This document shows, in pieces, positions 1 through 6,279 of a DNA stretch of 6,279 nucleotides (within the stretch, counting starts at the first letter, position 1; each line of letters opens with the position of its first letter). The notes below the pieces were generated by a model that was not told where the DNA came from, ran no database searches, and saw nothing but the letters and a program-made list of their open reading frames with translations. Source of the stretch: Planctomycetota bacterium (GTDB lineage Bacteria; Planctomycetota; UBA11346); the NCBI GenBank assembly GCA_947440715.1, contig CANETI010000161.1, positions 1 to 6,279 of the forward strand, in the 5' to 3' direction. The translations under genes were made by a program, and so were the position numbers.

Positions 1-1494
1 ATTTTACAAAAAGATTATTATTCGTTACTCGCGGCGTTTAATCAGGTGCCGGAAAACGGAACGGCTGGTCGCATTACGAAGAAAATACGTTCGGCTCCGC
101 CCATGATTGAAATGGGGACACCAGAGCAACAAGAACAAAAGAAGCACATTGAACAATCGTTGAATGAAGCGAAAAAAGCCAAAGGCAAGGCGATGAACGC
201 CTGGAAAACCAGCGCTCGTGACGATGGCAGCGTCAAGGACGAGTATATTCTGGGATTATTGAAAAGTACGGAACCAGAAAAAGATGACACGATTAAAAAA
301 CGCCAAGAAAAAGCGTTGAATGAGTATTTTGACAAACACGTGGTCAAAACCTTAGGTGAAGATTTCGATAAAAAAGTGAAGGAGTGGGAAGATAAGCGCG
401 AAGCGTTCTATGACGATTATCCACAAGTGATGATCATGTCTGACGCGAAACCGCGCGATTCCCATGTTTTAGATCGTGGAAATTATGAATCACCACTAGC
501 GAAGGTAACTATTGATGTCCCTGCTTTTTTACCGCCGTTGTCGCCGGAAGCACCGCGTAATCGTTTAGGTATTGCTCAATGGCTGGTGTCAAAAGATCAG
601 CCACTGACGTCACGCGTTATTGTTAATCGCATGTGGCAAATGTTCTTTGGTATTGGTCTGGTAAAAACGTCAGAGGATTTTGGCGTGCAAAGTGAAGCGC
701 CATTACATCAGCTTTTATTAGATTGGCTCGCGGTCGAATTCCGCGAAAGTCGTTGGGATATTAAGCACATGCATCGTTTAATCGTGACCAGCGCCACCTA
801 TCGCCAGGTCAGTCAGGTAACGCCTTCGTTATTGGAGCATGATCCTGAAAATCGTTTATTTGCGCGTGCGCCCCGTTTCCGTTTGTCATCGCTGTTTATT
901 CGTGACCAAGCCTTAGCCGCCAGTGGTTTGTTAGTGCGCACGTTGGGTGGTAAACCAGTTTATCCATATCAACCAGGCGATATTTGGGACAGTCTTGCGA
1001 TTACGAAAGAGCGTGATTTTTCTTATCCGATGTCGACCGGGCAAGATTTATATCGCCGCAGTTTATATACCTTTTGGCGGCGCACGGTAGCACCGTCCAA
1101 TATGTTTGATGCGTCACAGCGACAGGCGTGCAAAGTTCGTTCGACGGATACGAGTACACCGCTGCATGCCCTGACGACCCTCAATGATCCGACCTATGTG
1201 GAAGCAGCGCGGGCTTTAGCGCAGCGCGTCATGAGCGAAGCGCCGGATCAACGATTAGCGATCGCCTTTCGCCGGGTACTGTCTCGCTTGCCCGATGACC
1301 ACGAACGTGCGGTATTGGCGCGCAGTTTAGAGAAACAACGCGCTCGCTTTCAGGCGGAACCGGGGTCGGCAGAAAAATTCCTCGCGGTTGGCGCATCACC
1401 ACGCGATCCCGCTTATGAGGTAGTTGAGTTAGCCGCGTATGCCGCCGTGTGTTTGGCCATTTTCAATGTGGATGAAGCTGTGTGTCGCCAATGA
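1..1494 (+). CDS. PSCyt2/PSD1 (DUF1549-DUF1553) protein, N-terminus outside window
   Basis: The reading frame is open from the first base and ends at TGA 1492-1494, giving 497 visible residues. It begins with QKDYYSLLAAFNQVPENG, the end of a PSCyt2 (DUF1549) domain, so the CxxCH motif usual just upstream in this family would lie outside the window. Residues about 35-140 form a Lys/Glu-rich, probably helical or coiled-coil linker. PQVMIM (141-146) and the following R..HVLDRGNY segment are family hallmarks. PSD1 (DUF1553) runs from about 185 to the end: RLGIAQWLV, SRVIVNRMWQMFFGIGLVKT, LYRRSLYTFWRRT, TPLHALTTLNDPTYVEAARA and the C-terminal AIFNVDEAVCRQ. The protein is probably exported and may bind haem, but its function is unknown. 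The GTG at 46 is an internal codon. The downstream DUF1501 gene, 40 nt away on the same strand, is its likely operon partner. Family assignment is secure; role is inference. Confidence 0.93.
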   Translation: MLQKDYYSLLAAFNQVPENGTAGRITKKIRSAPPMIEMGTPEQQEQKKHIEQSLNEAKKAKGKAMNAWKTSARDDGSVKDEYILGLLKSTEPEKDDTIKKRQEKALNEYFDKHVVKTLGEDFDKKVKEWEDKREAFYDDYPQVMIMSDAKPRDSHVLDRGNYESPLAKVTIDVPAFLPPLSPEAPRNRLGIAQWLVSKDQPLTSRVIVNRMWQMFFGIGLVKTSEDFGVQSEAPLHQLLLDWLAVEFRESRWDIKHMHRLIVTSATYRQVSQVTPSLLEHDPENRLFARAPRFRLSSLFIRDQALAASGLLVRTLGGKPVYPYQPGDIWDSLAITKERDFSYPMSTGQDLYRRSLYTFWRRTVAPSNMFDASQRQACKVRSTDTSTPLHALTTLNDPTYVEAARALAQRVMSEAPDQRLAIAFRRVLSRLPDDHERAVLARSLEKQRARFQAEPGSAEKFLAVGASPRDPAYEVVELAAYAAVCLAIFNVDEAVCRQ

Positions 1495-1522
1495 AAAATA
1501 GCTGTCCCATTATTCGGCTAAC

Positions 1523-1527
1523 AGGAG
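1523..1527 (+). promoter_or_regulatory. Ribosome binding site of the first DUF1501 gene
   Basis: AGGAG lies 7 nt before the ATG at 1535, a good Shine-Dalgarno match and spacing. It fixes the start so that the protein begins MSTTRRNFLR, with the twin-arginine motif right at the N-terminus. The 40-nt gap after the upstream stop shows no obvious promoter, which favours co-transcription with the PSCyt2/PSD1 gene. Confidence 0.75.
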
Positions 1528-1534
1528 TTTATTC

Positions 1535-2977
1535 ATGAGCACCACGCGCCGTAACTTTTTACGCAATTCAGCCGCAGGTTTAGGTTTAGCGGCACTTGGA
1601 CCAATGGCAGGTACGTTAGCTGCTGACGATCGCGCAAATTGGGGAGCGGGAACCGGTGCGCTCAACGGTTTGCCGCATTTCGCGCCGAAAGCCAAACGGG
1701 TTATTATTTTATGGATGGGTGGCGGTGCATCGCATGTCGATTTGTATGATCCGAAACCGCATTTAGAAGCGATGCGCTTTCAGGAATTACCGGATTCGAT
1801 TCGTTCGGGTGCTCGTTTGTCCTCGATGACCTCTGGTTATAAATCATTTCCTATTTTGCCTGCGATTAAACCATTCAAAAAATATGGTCAAAGCGGTATG
1901 GAAATGAGCGAATTATTGCCGCACATCGGCAGTATGGCGGATGACATTGCGGTTATTCGTTCCATGCAAACGGAAGCGGTTAATCATTCCCCAGGCGTAA
2001 CGCTGTCGATGACGGGCTCGCAAATCCCAGGTCGTCCCAGCTTGGGTTCCTGGTTACAATACGCACTGGGCGTTCAGGCTAAAAATCTACCTGGATATGT
2101 GGTGATGACGTCGACCGATAGCGGTCGCACCTGCGGACAATTATTTTATGAACATTATTGGAGCAGCGGTTTTATTCCCTCACATCACCAAGGCGTTCGT
2201 TTCCGTGGTGAAGGTGAACCGGTCTTGTACCTGAATGATCCCGCCGGTATCAGCCGCGATCAAAAACGAGATCTCTTGGATGACCTGGGAGATTTAAATC
2301 GTCATCGTTTTCAAAAAATGGGTGATCCGGAAATAGAAACGCGCATCGCGCAATTCGAAATGGCGTATAAAATGCAAGGCAGCGTACCTGATTTATTACA
2401 GGTAGAACAAGAACCAAAGCACGTGCTCGATTTGTACGGTCCTGATGTGCTTAAACGAGGTAGTTTTGCTTTTCATTGCTTACTCGCACGACGCTTGGCC
2501 GAACGTGGTACGCGTTGTATTCAACTCATGCACAGCGGTTGGGATCAGCATAATAATTGGTCGCATCAATTAGAAAATCAATGTAAGGACACGGATCACG
2601 GTGCAGGTGGTTTGCTGAAAGATTTAAAACAACGCGGCATGTTAGAAGATACGTTGGTCGTTTATGCCACGGAATTTGGCCGCACAGTGTTTTTGCAAGG
2701 TGACCGCAATAATCCCAAAGGTTTTGGCCGCGATCATTTTGGTCGAGCCTACAGCGTGTGGTTTGCAGGTGCCGGTGTCAAAGGCGGCCACGTACACGGT
2801 GAAACCGATGAATTCGCCTACAATGTGGTGCGCGATCCCGTGCACGTCCACGATTGGCAAGCAACGATCATGCACCTTATGGGTATTGATCATGAACGGT
2901 TAACCTACCGCTATCAGGGACGCCAATTCCGTTTAACTGATGTGCATGGACATGTGATTAAGGGAATTTTATCATAG
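1535..2977 (+). CDS. DUF1501 protein with Tat signal (left module)
   Basis: A complete 480-residue protein, a normal length for DUF1501 (PF07394), a family related to sulfatases and alkaline phosphatases. The N-terminus is a Tat signal: TTRRNFLR at 3-10, then a small-residue hydrophobic stretch to about 27, with likely cleavage near A29-A30. Family motifs in order are GGGASHVDLYDPKP (62-75), EAVNHSPG (147-154), GRPSLGSW (166-173), WDQHNN (336-341), DTDHGAGGLLKDL (352-364), TEFGRT (379-384), GRDHFGRAYSVW (398-409) and the tail HLMGIDHERLTYRY (447-460). The Asp and His residues in these motifs are candidate metal ligands; this is inferred from the superfamily. It should be exported folded and act in the periplasm or at the envelope with the PSCyt2/PSD1 partner encoded just upstream. 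The substrate is unknown. Compared with the second copy, it has a slightly longer segment between TEFGRT and GRDH and DTDHGAGG where the other has KTDKPMAG. Confidence 0.95.
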   Translation: MSTTRRNFLRNSAAGLGLAALGPMAGTLAADDRANWGAGTGALNGLPHFAPKAKRVIILWMGGGASHVDLYDPKPHLEAMRFQELPDSIRSGARLSSMTSGYKSFPILPAIKPFKKYGQSGMEMSELLPHIGSMADDIAVIRSMQTEAVNHSPGVTLSMTGSQIPGRPSLGSWLQYALGVQAKNLPGYVVMTSTDSGRTCGQLFYEHYWSSGFIPSHHQGVRFRGEGEPVLYLNDPAGISRDQKRDLLDDLGDLNRHRFQKMGDPEIETRIAQFEMAYKMQGSVPDLLQVEQEPKHVLDLYGPDVLKRGSFAFHCLLARRLAERGTRCIQLMHSGWDQHNNWSHQLENQCKDTDHGAGGLLKDLKQRGMLEDTLVVYATEFGRTVFLQGDRNNPKGFGRDHFGRAYSVWFAGAGVKGGHVHGETDEFAYNVVRDPVHVHDWQATIMHLMGIDHERLTYRYQGRQFRLTDVHGHVIKGILS

Positions 2978-3091
2978 CGTTGGTGTGGGGAAAAGACTCA
3001 AGGTGCTGCAATCAACAGGCATGACCTTCTTCTTGTTAATTAAATGACAGAGGCACTGAAGGCGTTTTAGGTGATACGATAAAGGAGCGCA
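2978..3091. other. Convergent intergenic spacer between the two modules
   Basis: These 114 nt lie between two converging stop codons, so they should hold termination signals for both operons and no promoter is needed. I see only weak dyads. AAGGT at 3000-3004 can pair with ACCTT at 3024-3028. CCTTC at 3025-3029 can pair with GAAGG at 3058-3062, followed by CGTTTT. Both stems are 5 bp with long loops, too poor to call terminators. TTAATTAA at 3036-3043 is a simple palindrome. Termination may be factor-dependent or may use overlapping readthrough. Confidence 0.5.
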
Positions 3092-4528
3092 TTAACTTTT
3101 TTTATGTAAAATTTCCCGCACCACTCGCCCATAAACATCGGTGAGGCGAAAATCTCGACCCGCATAACGGTAGGTGAGGCGTTCGTGGTCGATGCCCATC
3201 AAGTGTAATATAGTTGCGTGCAAATCGTGCATATGCACTTTGTCTTCGATCGCGAGATAACCAAAGTCGTCTGTTTGTCCCAAGCTAAATCCTGGTTTAA
3301 CTCCACCGCCGGCAAGCCACATGGTATTGCCATGAGGGTTATGGTCACGGCCTGGTTGGCCGCGATCAATTTGCGCAACTGGTGTACGGCCAAATTCACC
3401 AACGCAGACCACTAACGTATCTTCTAATAATCCACGCTGGGCTAAATCGTTGAGTAAACCAGCCATTGGTTTGTCGGTTTTGGCGCAGCTTTGTGGTAAA
3501 TCTTTTTCAATGTTGCCGTGGTGATCCCAATGATAACCGCTGGCCACTTGGATAAATCGAACCCCTGATTCGGCTAAGCGTCGCGCGACTAAACAACGGC
3601 GACCGAAATCGTCCGTTATACCCTGTCCTATACCGTACAACTCTTTCGTCTCCGTACTTTCGCTGGATAAATCCAGCACATCAGGAGCCACTCCCTGCAT
3701 GCGGTATGCGAGTTCATAGCTTTCAATTATGCCGCTCACCCTGGCATCATCGTGCAACTCTTCTAAATGTGCTCGATTAAGTGCTTGAATGCTATCCAGT
3801 TGCTGTCGTTGTCGTTGCGGTGACAATGGGCCATCGCTTAAAAATCGAATATGTGGCTCTTGCCCTGGGAGCATTTGCACCTGTGTGCCTTGGTGGTGAG
3901 CTGGTAAAAAAGCATTCCCATACAATCGCACGCCCCCATGCATGGTGGGGTAATCAAGCGACATAAAACTCGGTAAATTTTTGTTCTCACTACCTATGCC
4001 ATACACCAACCAACTGCCAATACTGGGGCGAACAAAAGCCGCCGTTCCCGTATGCAGGTTAAGCACCGCTTGTCCGTGTGCTTCACCTTCGGTATGTAAA
4101 CTTTTAATAAAGCACATGCGGTCAACCTGAGTTGCCAGATGTGGCAATAATTCACTGACCCACTGGCCGCATTCGCCGTGTTGCTGAAAGCGCCATTTTG
4201 GGGCAAATATTTGGCCAAGTCGATCTGGACGAATTAGGCCGGGTAAATCAAATGGGAGGGGTTTTCCATGATCGGTCACTAAGCGCGGTTTATAATCAAA
4301 GGTATCCATCTGACTAACGCCGCCATGCATAAATAAAAATATGACGCGTTTCGCACTCGCTTGGTGATGTAATCCGTAAATTATTTTGCTGGTCACAGGT
4401 TCAGTGGCTAACAGACTTATCTGTCCAGCCGCTAGTGCGCCAAAGCCACATGCGGCGGTTCTTAACGTCGTATTCAAAAAAGCCCGTCGGCTTACCGATT
4501 TCGTCAAATTAAGAGAGCTTTTAGGCAT
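3092..4528 (-). CDS. DUF1501 protein with Tat signal (right module)
   Basis: A complete 478-residue DUF1501 (PF07394) protein, paralogous to the one at 1535-2977 and convergent with it. The Tat signal is longer: SVSRRAFLNT at 11-20, then an Ala/Gly/Leu-rich stretch to about 40 with likely cleavage near A41. Motifs in order are HGGVSQMDTFDYKP (68-81), GEAHGQAVLNLHTG (148-161), RPSIGSW (167-173), WDHHGN (334-339), KTDKPMAGLLNDL (350-362), GEFGRTP (377-383), GRDHNPHGNTMWLAGGG (393-409) and HLMGIDHERLTYRY (442-455). These match the common form of the family that accompanies PSCyt2/PSD1 proteins. The fold relates it to sulfatases and alkaline phosphatases, so a metal-dependent hydrolase is plausible but unproven. 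The start lies 14 nt after the stop of the upstream gene and has a good ribosome binding site, so the two are very probably translated from one mRNA. The predicted place of action is outside the cytoplasm. Confidence 0.95.
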   Translation of the reverse strand: MPKSSLNLTKSVSRRAFLNTTLRTAACGFGALAAGQISLLATEPVTSKIIYGLHHQASAKRVIFLFMHGGVSQMDTFDYKPRLVTDHGKPLPFDLPGLIRPDRLGQIFAPKWRFQQHGECGQWVSELLPHLATQVDRMCFIKSLHTEGEAHGQAVLNLHTGTAAFVRPSIGSWLVYGIGSENKNLPSFMSLDYPTMHGGVRLYGNAFLPAHHQGTQVQMLPGQEPHIRFLSDGPLSPQRQRQQLDSIQALNRAHLEELHDDARVSGIIESYELAYRMQGVAPDVLDLSSESTETKELYGIGQGITDDFGRRCLVARRLAESGVRFIQVASGYHWDHHGNIEKDLPQSCAKTDKPMAGLLNDLAQRGLLEDTLVVCVGEFGRTPVAQIDRGQPGRDHNPHGNTMWLAGGGVKPGFSLGQTDDFGYLAIEDKVHMHDLHATILHLMGIDHERLTYRYAGRDFRLTDVYGRVVREILHKKS

Positions 4529-4536
4529 GGTTGTAA

Positions 4537-4541
4537 TCCTC
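4537..4541 (-). promoter_or_regulatory. Ribosome binding site of the second DUF1501 gene
   Basis: On the minus strand GAGGA lies 8 nt before the ATG at 4528-4526. It sits directly after the TAG stop of the upstream PSCyt2/PSD1 gene (4545-4543), so ribosomes ending one gene finish right at the site for the next. This favours translational coupling and supports the chosen start. Confidence 0.75.
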
Positions 4542-4542
4542 G

Positions 4543-6279
4543 CTAATCAAGCAGTTGAAATTGCGTCGACGACAAAATGAGCTGGCATAATTTCGTCACA
4601 TCATGCGGGCTTGAACTTGATGCGCCTTCATATTGAGTTGCCAAGTAGATACTCAATTGCTGTAATTCAATGTTGGTTGGTGCGCGTCCCACGGCGAGGT
4701 GGAATGCTCGCTGTATGATCAAGTTAATGTCATCTCGGTCCTGTTTATCAGTGATGTGATAAGCCATGCGTTTGGCACAGGCATAAACGAATGGTGCGTT
4801 GAGAAAATACAAGGCTTGTGGGGCGACCGTGGTTTGTGCACGCTGTCCGGTCGTCATAGACGAAGGTGCCCCATCGAATAATTGCATCACATCAGCTTCC
4901 ATCGTGCGAATAATCGGTTGGTATACGGTGCGATGTGCATCAATTTTTTCCCAAATGTCCGCATCCATATCGTCCAATGATTTACTAGGCATTAATTGAC
5001 AAATGGTGGTTATTGCTGATCTGTCTAATTGACCGGAAACCAATAATAAGGTGTCACGGATTTCTTCTGGCTCTAAGCGCCGACGATTTTGTCGCCACAA
5101 CAGACGATTCTCTGGGTCAATCAACGATGCATGCGTATCATGACGAGTTGAAAGGCGATAGGTACGACTACTGACAATTTCCTGAATTAAGGGTTTAAGT
5201 TGCCAGTGATAAAAGATTAATCGCAATGCTAAATAATCTAATAATGCGGGATGACTAGGCTTCTCACCACTGAGTCCTACATTATCAACGCTTCGCACCA
5301 ATCCTTCGCCAAATAAATGTTGCCAGACACGGTTTACCCAAACGCGTGCGGTTAGTGGATTTTTTGGTGAGGCAATCCATTGAGCTAACGCAAGCCGTCC
5401 GCTGTTTTCAGTTGTTACCGTTGGCTGATCAGGCCAACTGGCAACTTGTAAAAATCCACGCGGCACCACTGGTCCCAAACTACTTGGAACGCCGCGTATG
5501 CGTGTCGCCGTATCTGCGGGAGTTTCAGCATCGGCCACCGCCATTGCGTAGGGCGGGATTTGCGCTTCAAGTTCAATATATTTCTTGAGGGCAATGTCTG
5601 CATCCTTTGTCGCCTTGGCCAACTGGTCATCCGTCGTGTTTGGCTGTCTTTTTAGCTTACGTAGTTCGCGTTCGGTACTGTACTTTTTCTCACTCGATTT
5701 CACCCAATCATAGCGGTGTTCTTTTAAAAATGAACGTAGCTTATCGTCGCCACCAACGCCCAATCCACGACGCGACCAATCGCTTTCATCTTCTTTGGCT
5801 CCACCGTAGCGATCGGTTATGGTCACCGTACTCGTGAAGATGCCGGCAATAGCATAATAATCACGGTGTGACACCGGATCGAATTTATGATCGTGACAAC
5901 GTGCGCATCCTAGCGTCAGGCCGAGCATAGATTTACCAATGGTATCAATTTGTTCATCGACCACGTCCATCGTCAGTTGCGCCTTGTCAAATTCACCGAG
6001 CACTTTTGATCCCAACATCAAGAAACCGGTGGCGATGAAATGGTTGTCGCGTTCTTCTGGTGTTGTGTATGGCAATAAATCCCCTGCCAATTGTTTGGTA
6101 ATAAATTGATCGTAGGGCAAATCGTCATTAAACGCAGCGATAACCCAATTGCGATACCGCCACGCGACAGGAAACGGTACATTGTGAGATGAACCATTAC
6201 TATCGGCATAACGAGCTTGATCTAACCAGTGCCGCCCCCACTTTTCACCATAGGATTTCGTGGCTAATAATTGTTCGAC
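4543..6279 (-). CDS. PSCyt2/PSD1 (DUF1549-DUF1553) protein, N-terminus outside window
   Basis: The minus-strand frame is open from the right edge to TAG 4545-4543, giving 578 visible residues. The first 53 carry the DUF1549 hallmark YGEKWGRHWLDQARYADSNG and run straight into PYDQFITKQLAGDLLPY, so the first in-frame start, a TTG at 6120, is internal and the true start lies to the right. The CxxCH motif is in LGCARCHDHKFDP, with CARCH at visible residues 125-129 (bases 5907-5893), a candidate c-type haem site. A charged, probably coiled-coil region spans about 183-238. Next come VVPRGFLQV (271-279) and PSD1 (DUF1553) from about 294: GRLALAQWIA, NPLTARVWVNRVWQHLFGEGLVRSV, RRRLEPEEIRDTLLLVSGQLDR, APQALYFLNAPFV and a C-terminal SSTQFQLLD. 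It differs in subfamily from the left copy: it has the VPRGFL form and lacks PQVMIM...VLDRGNY. It is likely exported and paired with the DUF1501 protein encoded 14 nt downstream; function unknown. Confidence 0.94.
   Translation of the reverse strand, partial: VEQLLATKSYGEKWGRHWLDQARYADSNGSSHNVPFPVAWRYRNWVIAAFNDDLPYDQFITKQLAGDLLPYTTPEERDNHFIATGFLMLGSKVLGEFDKAQLTMDVVDEQIDTIGKSMLGLTLGCARCHDHKFDPVSHRDYYAIAGIFTSTVTITDRYGGAKEDESDWSRRGLGVGGDDKLRSFLKEHRYDWVKSSEKKYSTERELRKLKRQPNTTDDQLAKATKDADIALKKYIELEAQIPPYAMAVADAETPADTATRIRGVPSSLGPVVPRGFLQVASWPDQPTVTTENSGRLALAQWIASPKNPLTARVWVNRVWQHLFGEGLVRSVDNVGLSGEKPSHPALLDYLALRLIFYHWQLKPLIQEIVSSRTYRLSTRHDTHASLIDPENRLLWRQNRRRLEPEEIRDTLLLVSGQLDRSAITTICQLMPSKSLDDMDADIWEKIDAHRTVYQPIIRTMEADVMQLFDGAPSSMTTGQRAQTTVAPQALYFLNAPFVYACAKRMAYHITDKQDRDDINLIIQRAFHLAVGRAPTNIELQQLSIYLATQYEGASSSSPHDVTKLCQLILSSTQFQLLD

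Noticed and set aside
46..48. GTG as the start codon of the left PSCyt2/PSD1 gene
   Set aside because: The frame is open to base 1 and the upstream codons give QKDYYSLLAAFNQ, a known part of DUF1549, so this codon is internal.
42..347. Minus-strand 101-codon open frame with a Phe/Ser-rich, membrane-like product
   Set aside because: It is the antisense of the Lys/Glu-rich linker; AAA and GAA codons read backwards give Phe and Ser/Phe, which explains the false hydrophobic look.
2642..2903. Short open frames on both strands inside the left DUF1501 gene
   Set aside because: They overlap a fully conserved part of DUF1501, have no ribosome binding site of note and give sequences with no recognisable family features.
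3036..3043. TTAATTAA palindrome as an operator or attachment site
   Set aside because: An 8-base AT-only palindrome is expected by chance in an AT-leaning spacer, lies between converging gene ends and has no repeated partner in the window.
3000..3068. Possible rho-independent terminator in the convergent spacer
   Set aside because: The best stems are 5 bp, contain A-T pairs, have loops of about 19 to 28 nt and overlap each other; only one is followed by a short T run. Too weak to support.
3199..4580. Several short open frames overlapping the right DUF1501 gene
   Set aside because: All lie in other frames of a well-conserved coding gene; their products resemble no family I know and fit shadow reading.
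6118..6120. TTG as the start codon of the right PSCyt2/PSD1 gene
   Set aside because: A further 53 in-frame codons to the right edge encode conserved DUF1549 sequence (WGRHWLDQARYADSNG), so the gene continues out of the window.

Overview
This window holds two copies of one kind of two-gene module, set tail to tail. Each module is a large PSCyt2/PSD1 protein (DUF1549 plus DUF1553; Pfam PF07583 and PF07587) followed by a DUF1501 protein (PF07394) with a twin-arginine export signal. Such pairs are found mainly in the Planctomycetota-Verrucomicrobiota-Lentisphaerota (PVC) bacteria, often in many copies per genome and near sulfatase genes. The host is therefore most likely a PVC bacterium. Base composition looks near or slightly below half G+C and leucine codons lean to TTA/TTG, which fits a verrucomicrobial or lentisphaeral lineage, or a low-GC planctomycete, better than a high-GC planctomycete. 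This placement is inference from gene content only.

Layout. 1-1494 (+) is the C-terminal part of a PSCyt2/PSD1 protein whose N-terminus lies left of the window. After a 40-nt gap with a clear ribosome binding site comes the complete DUF1501 gene at 1535-2977 (+). A 114-nt convergent spacer (2978-3091) separates the modules and holds no convincing terminator. On the minus strand, the second DUF1501 gene (3092-4528) lies 14 nt downstream of a second PSCyt2/PSD1 gene (4543-6279). That gene is open to the right edge, so its N-terminus is missing. Coding density is very high. I see no tRNA, rRNA, CRISPR array, insertion sequence or other mobile element, and no stretch over 300 nt lacks a gene.

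How the genes may work together. DUF1501 belongs to the alkaline phosphatase/sulfatase-like fold superfamily, and both copies carry Tat signals, so the proteins should act outside the cytoplasm. PSCyt2 domains carry a CxxCH motif like that of c-type cytochromes, visible here in the right-hand copy. The constant pairing suggests that the two proteins of a module work together at or beyond the inner membrane, probably on a complex substrate such as a sulfated polysaccharide, but no biochemical role is established. The two modules belong to different subfamilies and differ widely at synonymous sites even where the proteins match, so they look like old paralogues and not a recent duplication. I found no sign of a wholly new system; the interest lies in the inverted pairing and in specific differences between the paralogues.
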